Shown here one piece after another: positions 27,375 to 35,803 of a DNA stretch of 64,000 bases. The position numbers and the translations under genes were made by a program. How positions within the stretch are numbered: position 1 is the first letter of the stretch; every line of letters begins with the position of its first letter. Where the stretch lies: assembly GCF_021404545.1 (NCBI RefSeq), contig NZ_JAAWWD010000038.1:42147-106146 (forward strand). The letters are read 5' to 3'. The DNA comes from Aestuariivita sp. GTDB lineage: Bacteria; Pseudomonadota; Alphaproteobacteria; Rhodobacterales; Rhodobacteraceae. Under the pieces are notes generated by a model. The model did no database searches and was not told the DNA's origin. It worked only from the letters and a program-made list of their open reading frames with translations.

Positions 27375-28577
27375 ATGACCACAGATTTTCCCCCGACCCG
27401 AACCGCCGCGCTGGAGCGGCTGGCGCGCTTTGTGCCCCGTGCCGGGGCTGACTATGCGCGGGGGCGCAATTTCGATCTGGGACCGGGGCGGCATCACAGG
27501 GTCTCGACCCTGTCGCCCTATCTGCGGCACCGGCTGATCACCGAAGCCGAGGTGCTGGAGGCGGTGTGTGCGCGCCATTCCCTCAAGGCCGCCGAGAAAT
27601 TCGTGCAGGAGGTTTTCTGGCGCACCTACTGGAAGGGCTGGCTTGAGCTGCGGCCAGGCATCTGGGACGACTATCTGACACAGCGCATGGCGGCCTGGAA
27701 CGCGGTTCAGACCCAGGCGGGTCTGCGCGCGCAATGGGAGGAGGCCTGCGCCGGTCGCACCGGCATCGACGGCTTCGACGCCTGGGCGCAGGAGCTGGTG
27801 CAGACCGGCTATCTGCATAATCACGCACGGATGTGGGTTGCCTCGATCTGGATCTTTACGCTGCGCCTGCCCTGGGCGCTGGGGGCTGATTTCTTTCTGC
27901 GCCACCTGCTGGACGGGGATCCCGCGTCCAACACGCTGAGCTGGCGTTGGGTTGCGGGGCTGCACACCAAGGGCAAGACCTATCTGGCGCGCGCCGACAA
28001 CATCGCGACATACACCCAAGGCCGGTTTGCGCCCAAGGGTCTCGCTGCCTGCGCGGTGCCGCTTCGGGGCCCGGACCATCCGCGGCCCCGGCCGCTGCCC
28101 GCGCCGGATAGGGTTATGCCCGGCCTGCGCACCGGCCTGTTGATCACGCCCGAAGACCTGTCTCCGGAACATGTGGCAAAGGCCCTGCCAAACCCGGTGG
28201 CGACCGCGATGATCTCTCATCGGTGCAGGCTCAGCCATCTCGAGATGGCGCCACGGGTCCTGAACTGGGACTCCGCAGTCCTGGAAGATATGGCCACCCG
28301 CTGGTCCGGGCGTCTGGGTCCAATCATACCCATCGTCAATCCCGTCGCCTGGGTCGAAGAGCATGCGCTGGAGCAGATCGTCACCCCCTATGCCCCGGTT
28401 GGCACAGAGGCCACTGCCCTCGATCAGTTGCAGGCCGCTCTGCCCGGTTTGCGCATTGCGCGTCTGCGCCGCGCCTATGACAGCGCGGCCTGGCCCCATG
28501 CCACCCATGGGTTTTTTCGTTTCAACGAGGTCCTGCCCCGTCTGATCGCCGGGCTGAAAGGCATCCGGGCCGCATGA
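27375..28577 (+). CDS. Photolyase/cryptochrome-like FAD-binding protein with the FAD domain at the N-terminus
   Basis: A 400-residue flavoprotein. Residues 20 to 225 match the C-terminal helical FAD-binding domain of photolyases: STLSPYLRHRLITEAEV, FVQEVFWRTYWKGWLELRPG, then HNHARMWVASIWIFTLRLPW, HLLDGDPASNTLSWRWVAGL and GRFAPKG. The normal N-terminal antenna domain is absent before it. Residues 230-400 are an alpha/beta-looking segment that could be a rearranged or different domain. DNA repair or blue-light sensing is inferred from the family only. It is divergent from clpP and is followed by phoX. The start has no strong ribosome-binding site, but the family match begins within 20 residues. 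Confidence 0.78.
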   Translation: MTTDFPPTRTAALERLARFVPRAGADYARGRNFDLGPGRHHRVSTLSPYLRHRLITEAEVLEAVCARHSLKAAEKFVQEVFWRTYWKGWLELRPGIWDDYLTQRMAAWNAVQTQAGLRAQWEEACAGRTGIDGFDAWAQELVQTGYLHNHARMWVASIWIFTLRLPWALGADFFLRHLLDGDPASNTLSWRWVAGLHTKGKTYLARADNIATYTQGRFAPKGLAACAVPLRGPDHPRPRPLPAPDRVMPGLRTGLLITPEDLSPEHVAKALPNPVATAMISHRCRLSHLEMAPRVLNWDSAVLEDMATRWSGRLGPIIPIVNPVAWVEEHALEQIVTPYAPVGTEATALDQLQAALPGLRIARLRRAYDSAAWPHATHGFFRFNEVLPRLIAGLKGIRAA

Positions 28578-28614
28578 CCGCCCCCGCCCCTGTCCGGCGC
28601 GCAAACCCCGCCCT

Positions 28615-28632
28615 GCTTCATGTCCATGTCAT
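28615..28632 (+). promoter_or_regulatory. Candidate Pho box upstream of phoX
   Basis: GCTTCAT (28615-28621), four bases, ATGTCAT (28626-28632). The second heptamer matches the PhoB half-site CTGTCAT at six of seven positions and the first at four, with the correct 11-bp period. It lies 78 bases before the phoX start. Confidence 0.5.
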
Positions 28633-28709
28633 ATTCCCGGGACAGGCTGCGCCCAGCGGCGAGCCGAAAGGATTCGCCCTGCTTTCATGATTTCAGGAGA
28701 CCCACGCAG

Positions 28710-30737
28710 ATGGATCGCAAATCGATCATCCACGAACCCGAGTATGGCAACAAAGCCGAAGCCTTTGAAGCATTCGACGATATTCCGACCAACCCCAATC
28801 TCAGCAACACCATCGGCGATGTCATCAACGCCCGTTATGGCCGCCGTGACGTGTTGCGCGGGATGCTGGGTGTCTCGGCCACGACCGCGCTCTTTGGGAC
28901 GTCCGCACTGGTCGCACCCGGCGAAGCCGCTGCCGCAACGGCAAGCCGTTATGTGTTTGACGAGCTGACCTGGGGCAATGACGAACGCCACCACATCGCC
29001 GACGGCTACAGCGCCGATGTTCTGCTGCGCTGGGGCGATCCGATCACCGCGGACGCGCCCGATTTCGATGTGATGAACCAGACGGCCGCCGCCCAGCTCA
29101 AGCAGTTCGGCTATAACAATGACTATGTCGGTTTCTGGCCGCTGAATGACGATCCCTCACGCGGTGTGCTCTGTGTGAACCATGAATACACCAACGAAGA
29201 GGTGATGTTCCCCGGCCTTGGCCGTCAGGACCGTGCCGGATTCGAAGGCATGACCAAAGAGCTGGTCGACATCGAAATGGCCGCCCATGGCGGCACCGTC
29301 GTCGAGATCGCCAAAGGCGCGGATGGCAAATGGGCCCTGGTCAAGGACAGCGCGTTGAACCGCCGTGTCACGGCCTCGACCACGGCCATGTCTTTTTCCG
29401 GCCCCGCCGCGGGCCATGACCGGCTCAAGACATCCGCCGATCCCACCGGAACCACGGTGATCGGCACCATCAACAACTGTGCCGGCGGCATGACGCCCTG
29501 GGGCACCTATCTGATGGCCGAGGAGAACTTCCACGGATATTTCTGGACCGATGTGGTGGATGCCGACGGCAATCCCGACATCTCGGAGCAGCCCGAGGCC
29601 GCCTCGATGAAACGGTACGGCGTGCCGGGCCGCTGGTATGCCTGGGGCCAGTATCACGACCGGTTCAATATCGACAAAGAACCCAATGAACCCAATCGCT
29701 TTGGCTATATTGTTGAAGTGGATCCGTTCAACCCCGATGCCACCCCGATCAAGCACACCGCCCTGGGCCGGTTCCGCCATGAAGGGGCCGAAACCACCAT
29801 CGCATCGGACGGTCGGCTGGTGATTTATTCGGGCGACGACAACCGGTTCGATTACCAGTACAAATGGGTGTCCGCGGCGGCTGTGACCGAGGAAAACTCG
29901 GTCTTCGGCTCGTCCCTGCTGAGCGAGGGGACGCTTTATGTGGCCCGCTTTGATGCCGATGGCACCGTCGATTGGATGCCGCTGATCCATGGCTATGGCC
30001 CGCTGACGGCCGAAAACGGGTTCAACTCTCAGGCCGATATTGCCATCGACACCCGGATGGCGGCCGATCTGCTGGGCGCGACCCCGATGGACCGGCCCGA
30101 AGACGCGCAGCCGCGCGGCGACGGAACGGCCTATATCATGCTGACCAACAACTCGCGCCGCCAGGCCGATCAAGTCGACGCGGCCAACCCGCGCGCCGAA
30201 AGCCGCTTTGGTCACATCATCGAGATCAAGGAAGATGGCGGCAATCACGCGGCGACCCAGGGCACCTGGTCGATCCTGGTGCTGTGCGGAGACCCCGAGA
30301 TCGCCGAGGTCGGCGCCCAGTGGAACCCCGAAACCTCGGAAAACGGCTGGTTCGGCTCGCCCGACAATTGCGCGATCGACACCGATGGACGGCTCTGGAT
30401 CTCGACCGATCAGGGCACCGGCTGGGGCCGCACGGGCAAATCCGACGGGCTCTATGCGCTCGAGACCGAAGGCGATCTGCGCGGGCATTCCAAGCTGTTT
30501 TTCCGCTGCCCGGTTGGTGGTGAGCTTTGCGGGCCCTATTTCACGCCCGACAGCGAGACGCTGTTTCTGGCGGTCCAGCACCCCGGTACGGACGGCACCA
30601 AGGATCTCAAAGGGTTCGAGCGCGACTCGACCTTCGAAGACCCGGCCACGCGCTGGCCCGATTTCGATCCAAACATGCCCCCGCGCCCCTCGGTCGTGGT
30701 CGTGACCAAGGATGGCGGCGGCAAGATCGCGGTCTGA
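28710..30737 (+). CDS. phoX: PhoX family alkaline phosphatase, Tat-exported
   Basis: A 675-residue protein with a long N-terminal region followed by a twin-arginine signal (RRDVLRGMLGVSATTALF, about residues 47-64) and a cleavage region APGEAAAA near residue 75. The mature enzyme has the PhoX features VLCVNHEYTNEE, NNCAGGMTPWGTYLMAEENF and EGAETTIASDGRLVIYSGDD, which supply Ca/Fe ligands. PhoX is a calcium- and iron-dependent phosphatase that frees phosphate from organic esters in the periplasm and is widespread in marine Roseobacters. A Pho-box-like repeat is upstream and a strong terminator follows. The start chosen follows CAGGAG and gives the usual family length. Confidence 0.92.
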   Translation: MDRKSIIHEPEYGNKAEAFEAFDDIPTNPNLSNTIGDVINARYGRRDVLRGMLGVSATTALFGTSALVAPGEAAAATASRYVFDELTWGNDERHHIADGYSADVLLRWGDPITADAPDFDVMNQTAAAQLKQFGYNNDYVGFWPLNDDPSRGVLCVNHEYTNEEVMFPGLGRQDRAGFEGMTKELVDIEMAAHGGTVVEIAKGADGKWALVKDSALNRRVTASTTAMSFSGPAAGHDRLKTSADPTGTTVIGTINNCAGGMTPWGTYLMAEENFHGYFWTDVVDADGNPDISEQPEAASMKRYGVPGRWYAWGQYHDRFNIDKEPNEPNRFGYIVEVDPFNPDATPIKHTALGRFRHEGAETTIASDGRLVIYSGDDNRFDYQYKWVSAAAVTEENSVFGSSLLSEGTLYVARFDADGTVDWMPLIHGYGPLTAENGFNSQADIAIDTRMAADLLGATPMDRPEDAQPRGDGTAYIMLTNNSRRQADQVDAANPRAESRFGHIIEIKEDGGNHAATQGTWSILVLCGDPEIAEVGAQWNPETSENGWFGSPDNCAIDTDGRLWISTDQGTGWGRTGKSDGLYALETEGDLRGHSKLFFRCPVGGELCGPYFTPDSETLFLAVQHPGTDGTKDLKGFERDSTFEDPATRWPDFDPNMPPRPSVVVVTKDGGGKIAV

Positions 30738-30756
30738 CGCCGTGTAGAATGGCAAA

Positions 30757-30788
30757 GGGGGCTCGTGTCATGCGGGCCCCTTTTTTTT
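30757..30788 (+). terminator. Rho-independent terminator of phoX
   Basis: An eight-base-pair GC-rich stem (one G-T pair) around a seven- to eight-base loop at 30757-30780 is followed directly by eight T residues. It is 20 bases after the phoX stop and lies between phoX and the convergent bciB-like gene. Confidence 0.9.
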
Positions 30789-30812
30789 GCAGGCGCCAGG
30801 ACCTTTGGAAGG

Positions 30813-32036
30813 CTACGGATCGCGCGGCGCGTCCTTATCGGACGTCTCGCCGGGTTCAGGCTCGAGGCCATAGGGCGCCACCAGCGCCCAGACATGTTTC
30901 GGGATCATATGCTTCATCCGGCGCGGCACATGGCGGCGCAGATGCAGCACGGTTTCGGCCGCCTTCATCTCTACCCGGGCGCGCGCAAACTCCAGCCCGC
31001 GCGGCCCGATCCGGGGTTGCAGCCAGGCCATCAGCGGGCGCAGCCAGTCGGGCATCCGGCGCAAGGGCAGCCCACCTGCCGCCAGCCTGGTATTCTCGAT
31101 AAACCCCTTGACCGCGCCTGCCCGTTTGCCGCGGCTGCCCACCGGGTTCAGCCGCACCTCATCCCCCAGCATCTCGACCAGTTCGGCGCCGCGCGCATTG
31201 CGCACGATCAGCCATTGCTCGCCCTCACCGGCCATATAGCCAACGGTCAGATCGGCCAGCACATTGGTGTAATCCACACATGTCCGGCAAGTCAGCGGAA
31301 AGAAATCCGCCGGCAGATCCGAGATCGGCAGTTTCAGAAACGGGATCTCGCGTCGCGATCCGTCGTCAAAGCGCAGCTCGACCCGATAATCGGCGCGGAA
31401 CTCCAGATAGCTGACCGCCTCGGGCCGATCGGTGAGACGGTCGAGGAACAGATGGAAATTCTCGGTCGTGGTGTTGTCGGAACAGGGCGTGCCGATCACA
31501 TAGAGCCGCTCGAACCCCAGTTCCTTTTCGATCGCTCGCAGTGCGTAGACCTGACAGGGAATGCCGATCACCGCCAACCGGGTGATGCCCTGATCGCGCG
31601 CAGGCTCCAGCAAGGCCAGAAGCGGCGCATAGCCCATGCGCATGCCGCGCGCGCGGGCCATGTCCTGGGCTTGGGTGATCAGCGTGGGCACCGGGCGCCA
31701 GCGATCCTCCGGGTCAGGCACAACGGTCAAGACGGCCTCAACTGCGCCGGTCTCCAAAAGCTTCTGCGCAATCCGCGTGGTCAGACCGCTCCATTGCGCG
31801 CCCTCCGCCGGTTTGCGCGCCCAGGCGCGATACATCTTCTTGTAGGGACCGAAGAACCGCTCATCGCCCTCCTCGGGGTTGCGAGCCCGGCCGTGGACTT
31901 GGGCCTCGAGCCCGGGATAGTCGGGGCGGATGAACTGACAGGCCTGACCGCAGCGTCCCGGATCATCGGTGCGCGACAGCCCGCAATCGGTGCAGAGCGT
32001 GCGGGGAACTGCGTCGCGGAACGTGTCCTTCGCCAT
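30813..32036 (-). CDS. bciB: BciB-like 8-vinyl (bacterio)chlorophyllide reductase / FrhB-type iron-sulfur flavoprotein
   Basis: A 407-residue protein of the coenzyme F420 hydrogenase/dehydrogenase beta-subunit (FrhB) family. Iron-sulfur ligands are visible in LCTDCGLS, RCGQAC and CRTCVDYTNVLADLTVGYMA, and FAD-binding segments around IGIPCQVYALRAIEKELGF and VIGTPCSDNTTTENFHLFL. The combination fits BciB, the ferredoxin-dependent enzyme that reduces the C8-vinyl group of divinyl (bacterio)chlorophyllide. In this order many phototrophs use BciA instead. No other bacteriochlorophyll gene is in the window. It is 15 bases downstream of a B12-domain regulator gene on the same strand. Family is sure; the pigment role is likely but inferred. 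Confidence 0.78.
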   Translation of the reverse strand: MAKDTFRDAVPRTLCTDCGLSRTDDPGRCGQACQFIRPDYPGLEAQVHGRARNPEEGDERFFGPYKKMYRAWARKPAEGAQWSGLTTRIAQKLLETGAVEAVLTVVPDPEDRWRPVPTLITQAQDMARARGMRMGYAPLLALLEPARDQGITRLAVIGIPCQVYALRAIEKELGFERLYVIGTPCSDNTTTENFHLFLDRLTDRPEAVSYLEFRADYRVELRFDDGSRREIPFLKLPISDLPADFFPLTCRTCVDYTNVLADLTVGYMAGEGEQWLIVRNARGAELVEMLGDEVRLNPVGSRGKRAGAVKGFIENTRLAAGGLPLRRMPDWLRPLMAWLQPRIGPRGLEFARARVEMKAAETVLHLRRHVPRRMKHMIPKHVWALVAPYGLEPEPGETSDKDAPRDP

Positions 32037-32051
32037 CAGATAGTCCCGATA

Positions 32052-32915
32052 CTAACCGCGCGCGGCACCGGACTGCGCCGACACACTGTCATGAAAATCC
32101 TCCATAATAGCGCGCAACGTATCAAAATCGTTGGATACCGCGTCAGCATCGGTCAGCTCTTGCAATCGCGGCTCGACTTCGGCAAGCCGTCCGGCGATCA
32201 CGATCCGCACATGCGGTGTGCTGACCCGTACCGCGGCGGTCAACCGGACCAGTTCGGGCAGGCAATCGGCATGGGCCGCCGACAGCCCCAGAATGGCATA
32301 GTCGGTTTCGACAAGCTCCTCGACCAGTTCGTCATGGCTGCGCCCGACCTTCAGGTCAATCAGCCAGCCGTCGTGCCGGAACAGATCGGCCGCCATCGAC
32401 ACACCCAATGTGTGCCGCTCTCCCGGGGTGCAGGAGAATACCGCATGTCGCCCGTCCGGCCAGGCATCCGGTGCAAGGTTCGCGCTGATGCCCCGCATGA
32501 TCGCATAGATACGGGCCGCGGCAATCGTTACCTGAGCCGAGGTGAGCACATCGGCGGTCCAGCGTTCTCCCAACAGGCGGGCAGCCCCCGTCAGATGGGT
32601 CAGATAGATCGTCTCGATATCGGTCCCGTCGGAAATGGCCCGCATCACCTTGCGCAAAGCGGTCCGTTCATCGCGCGCACACAGCGCATCGGCCAGGGCC
32701 GCGGCCATCTCGGTCTCGTCCGGCGAGGCGGTGTCATCCACCTTGGCGGCAAGCCGTGCGATCACTTCCTGCGCCAGCACACTGACTGACGGTTCGGGCA
32801 AAACCGTTCTGAGCCTGTTGAGCGATGCTGTGGCCCGGCGCGCGGCCGAGCGATCAATGGCATTGCCGGGAAACGCGGCAATGTCCGCAGTGGAGGGTCT
32901 TTGGTCTTCGGCCAT
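32052..32915 (-). CDS. Cobalamin-binding-domain regulator (AerR/PpaA-like)
   Basis: A 287-residue soluble protein. Residues 75-140 resemble the four-helix B12-binding cap (RLLGERWTADVLTSAQVTIA); residues 155-280 form a Rossmann-like B12-binding domain with the motif GERHTLG, in which His168 would be the cobalt ligand of the D/E-x-H-x-x-G type. There is no helix-turn-helix, so it probably acts by binding another regulator, as the vitamin B12-using antirepressors AerR/PpaA do in photosystem control. Its operon partner is bciB-like, which supports a link to pigment synthesis. The cap lacks the E-H pair seen in CarH. Photoreception is inference. Confidence 0.72.
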   Translation of the reverse strand: MAEDQRPSTADIAAFPGNAIDRSAARRATASLNRLRTVLPEPSVSVLAQEVIARLAAKVDDTASPDETEMAAALADALCARDERTALRKVMRAISDGTDIETIYLTHLTGAARLLGERWTADVLTSAQVTIAAARIYAIMRGISANLAPDAWPDGRHAVFSCTPGERHTLGVSMAADLFRHDGWLIDLKVGRSHDELVEELVETDYAILGLSAAHADCLPELVRLTAAVRVSTPHVRIVIAGRLAEVEPRLQELTDADAVSNDFDTLRAIMEDFHDSVSAQSGAARG

Positions 32916-33103
32916 CAGCGGTCCTTTCCAGATCGCTGGGTGAGACCGAGAAAGAGGCTTAGCGGCAGCGCAGGCTCGGTCCAGTCAGAGAAGCTGACTC
33001 CCCATAAATACCCTGTCGCGGGGCACAAAGATACGCCTCTGGGTTGTGGCAAAGCGAAGCGGCTGTGAACCATACGCCAGGGCAGACCGCAAAACGTCGC
33101 TGA

Positions 33104-33143
33104 GTTTCATAAATCTGTTACAAAAGTATTACATTGGCTTCAT
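33104..33143 (+). promoter_or_regulatory. Four Pho-box-like heptamers upstream of pstS
   Basis: Heptamers GTTTCAT (33104), CTGTTAC (33115), GTATTAC (33126) and GCTTCAT (33137) are spaced exactly 11 bp, with four-base gaps. The first two each match the half-site CTGTCAT at five of seven positions. The array ends 68 bases before the pstS start and suggests two PhoB dimer sites in tandem. Confidence 0.75.
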
Positions 33144-33211
33144 GCAAGCTGACTACTCGGGCACCAAGGCCGCTGTCAGTGGCCGGGAATCATCCAAACC
33201 CAGGAGACATC

Positions 33212-34249
33212 ATGTCCTACGCGAAACTGACCGCCTCCACTCTGGCGATCGCTGCCCTTTCCGCATCTGCGGCCTATGCACGTGACAACGTGCAGGTCGC
33301 AGGCTCCTCGACTGTTCTGCCCTATGCCTCCATCGTCGCCGAGGCGTTTGGCGAAAACTTTGAATTCCCGACACCGGTTGTCGAATCCGGTGGCTCATCC
33401 GCGGGCCTCAAACGGTTCTGCGAAGGTGTGGGCGAAAACACCATCGACATCGCCAACGCCTCGCGCGCCATTCGCGAGCGCGAAGTCAAAGCCTGCGCCG
33501 AGAACGGCGTCACCGACATCATCGAAGTGCGCATCGGCTATGACGGCATCGTCTTTGCCTCCGACATCGACGGCAACAGCTTTGAGTTTACCCCCACCGA
33601 TTGGTTCAACGCCCTGTCGCCCACCGTGTTGGTAGACGGCGCGCTGGTCGACAACCCCCATACGAACTGGACCGACGTGAACGCCGATTTCCCCGATCAG
33701 CCCATTGCGGCCTATATCCCAGGCACCAAGCACGGCACCCGTGAAGTGTTCGAGGAAAAAGTGCTGGCCGCAGGCTGCGAAGCCACCGGCGCGATGGACG
33801 CGATGATGGCCGCGGGCATGTCCGAAGATGACGCCGAAGACGCCTGCATCTCGGTGCGGACCGATGGCGTGTCGGTCGATATCGACGGCGATTATACCGA
33901 AACGCTGGCCCGTATCGACAGCAACAAGGACGGTATCGGCGTCTTCGGTCTGGCGTTTTACGAGAACAACACCGACAAGCTGCAAGTGGCAACCATGAAC
34001 GGCATCGTGCCGACAACCGAAACCATTTCGGCTGGCGAATATCCGGTGTCGCGCCCTCTGTTCTTCTACGTCAAGAAAGCGCACATCCCCGTCATCCCGG
34101 GCCTGAAAGAATTCGCAGAGTTCTTTGTCTCCGATGAAATCGCCGGCCCCGACGGACCGCTGGCCGCCTACGGTCTGGTTTCTGACCCCGAACTGGCCGA
34201 CACTCAGGCCATTGTGGCGGACGAACAGGTCATGGGCTCGAACATGTAA
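33212..34249 (+). CDS. pstS: Phosphate ABC transporter, periplasmic phosphate-binding protein
   Basis: A 345-residue PstS with a signal peptide of 24 residues (cleavage after AYA). The phosphate loops are visible: VAGSSTVLPYASIVAEAFGE, ESGGSSAGLKRFCEG and PGTKHGTREVFEEKV (Ser/Thr/Arg contacts). The start at 33212 follows AGGAGA; an earlier ATG at 33134 would put 26 residues before the signal peptide. Pho boxes lie upstream. A terminator-like hairpin follows, which would make PstS more abundant than the membrane subunits. A run of acidic insert (MSEDDAEDACISV) is unlike E. coli PstS but common in this group. Confidence 0.95.
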   Translation: MSYAKLTASTLAIAALSASAAYARDNVQVAGSSTVLPYASIVAEAFGENFEFPTPVVESGGSSAGLKRFCEGVGENTIDIANASRAIREREVKACAENGVTDIIEVRIGYDGIVFASDIDGNSFEFTPTDWFNALSPTVLVDGALVDNPHTNWTDVNADFPDQPIAAYIPGTKHGTREVFEEKVLAAGCEATGAMDAMMAAGMSEDDAEDACISVRTDGVSVDIDGDYTETLARIDSNKDGIGVFGLAFYENNTDKLQVATMNGIVPTTETISAGEYPVSRPLFFYVKKAHIPVIPGLKEFAEFFVSDEIAGPDGPLAAYGLVSDPELADTQAIVADEQVMGSNM

Positions 34250-34266
34250 GCCTGACGGCTTTCTCA

Positions 34267-34302
34267 GGGCGGCGCCGATTTCGGTGCCGCCCGACCTTTT
34301 TT
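34267..34302 (+). terminator. Stem-loop with T-run after pstS
   Basis: Ten base pairs (one G-T) with arms 34267-34276 and 34283-34292, then GACC and six T residues. It lies 18 bases after the pstS stop and 48 before pstC, so it probably acts as a partial terminator that reduces readthrough into pstCAB-phoU-phoB. Confidence 0.8.
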
Positions 34303-34339
34303 CTGCGCTGCTCCCTCTTTCAATCAAATCGGAACTCTC

Positions 34340-35803
34340 ATGCCCGTTCTCTGGCTTGTGATCGCGATCCTGGCGCTTTCGGCGATCGGGTACGTGATGG
34401 GTCGCTCCCGCGCGCTCAGCTCGGCAGGCGGCGATACCCGCGCCCTGCATTCTCTGCCCAGCTATTACGGCGCCAATGTCGGCCTGACGATCCTGGCGCC
34501 GGCTTTTGGCGTTCTGATCGTGTGGCTTCTGGTGCAACCGTTCTTCATCGACCGGTCCATCGCGTCCCAGCTGCCCGACCGCGCCGTCAGCGCCGACACC
34601 ACGATGGATCTGGTGATGAGCGATGTGCGTCGCGTTGCCGAAGGGCTGGACGTGGCCGTCAGCGAAGGGGCCATGACCGCCCAAGAGGCCCGCTCGATCC
34701 GGACCGAGTTCACCGATGTGCGCCAGCGCCTCGGCGAGGTCGGCGTCGCCTTGGGCTCGAACGTCTCGGCCGAGGTCTTGTCGGCCGCGCAACGCTACAG
34801 GTCGATGTCCCGGATCGGCAACCTCTTGATGGCAATGGCGGTTTTGGGCGCGGCCATCGCGGGCTTCGGGATCAGTCTGAGCCGTACCCATAGCGAGTTT
34901 CGCGCCCGCAACGTGGTCGAAGCAGGCGTCCGCCTGATCCTGATCGGCGCGGCGTGCATCGCGATCCTGACCACTTTGGGTATCATCCTGTCGCTGGTCT
35001 TTAACACGATCGAGTTTTTCCGCCTCTACCCCGCGCGCGACTTCTTTTTCAGCCTGACCTGGAGCCCATCCTTTGGCGGCGGATCCGAGCTGGGGATTAT
35101 CCCGCTGCTTTGGGGGACGCTTTACATCTCGTTCATCGCGCTGGCGGTGGCGGTGCCGATTGGGCTTTTTGCCGCGATCTACCTGTCGGAATATGCCTCG
35201 CCCAGGGTCCGGTCCTTTGCCAAGCCGCTGCTCGAGATCCTGGCCGGGATCCCGACCATCGTCTACGGCCTCTTCGCGCTGTTGACGGTGGGCCCTCTGC
35301 TGGTGTCCGTCTTTGGTGACGAGGGGGTGGGCTGGATGCAATCGGGCACGGCAGTGATGACCGCGGGGCTGGTCATGGGGGTGATGCTGATCCCCTTTGT
35401 CAGCTCGCTCTCGGACGATATCATCAATGCGGTGCCGCAATCGCTGCGCGACGGCTCTTACGCGCTGGGCGCTACGCAATCCGAAACCATTCGCCAGGTG
35501 ATCCTGCCGGCCGCCCTGCCCGGCATCGTCGGTGCGATCCTGCTGGCCGCCTCGCGCGCCATCGGCGAGACGATGATCGTGGTGCTGGGCGCAGGCGCGG
35601 CTGCGCGGCTGAGCATGAACCCCTTTGACGCGATGACCACGGTCACCGCAAAGATCGTCAGCCAGCTGACGGGGGATGCCGATTTCGCCAGCCCCGAAGT
35701 GTTGGTCGCCTTTGCGCTCGGCATGACCCTTTTCATCATCACACTCGGGCTGAACGTCATCGCCCTCGCCATTGTGCGCAAATACCGGGAGCAGTACGAA
35801 TGA
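34340..35803 (+). CDS. pstC: Phosphate ABC transporter permease PstC, long form
   Basis: A 487-residue permease. The C-terminal 300 residues are the usual PstC with six helices and the coupling loop LGATQSETIRQVILPAALPG. The N-terminal 190 residues add two more hydrophobic segments and a loop with helices (SDVRRVAEGLDVAVSEGAMT), a feature of the alphaproteobacterial form, which is far longer than E. coli PstC (319). It starts 90 bases after pstS and overlaps pstA by four bases. Confidence 0.93.
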   Translation: MPVLWLVIAILALSAIGYVMGRSRALSSAGGDTRALHSLPSYYGANVGLTILAPAFGVLIVWLLVQPFFIDRSIASQLPDRAVSADTTMDLVMSDVRRVAEGLDVAVSEGAMTAQEARSIRTEFTDVRQRLGEVGVALGSNVSAEVLSAAQRYRSMSRIGNLLMAMAVLGAAIAGFGISLSRTHSEFRARNVVEAGVRLILIGAACIAILTTLGIILSLVFNTIEFFRLYPARDFFFSLTWSPSFGGGSELGIIPLLWGTLYISFIALAVAVPIGLFAAIYLSEYASPRVRSFAKPLLEILAGIPTIVYGLFALLTVGPLLVSVFGDEGVGWMQSGTAVMTAGLVMGVMLIPFVSSLSDDIINAVPQSLRDGSYALGATQSETIRQVILPAALPGIVGAILLAASRAIGETMIVVLGAGAAARLSMNPFDAMTTVTAKIVSQLTGDADFASPEVLVAFALGMTLFIITLGLNVIALAIVRKYREQYE

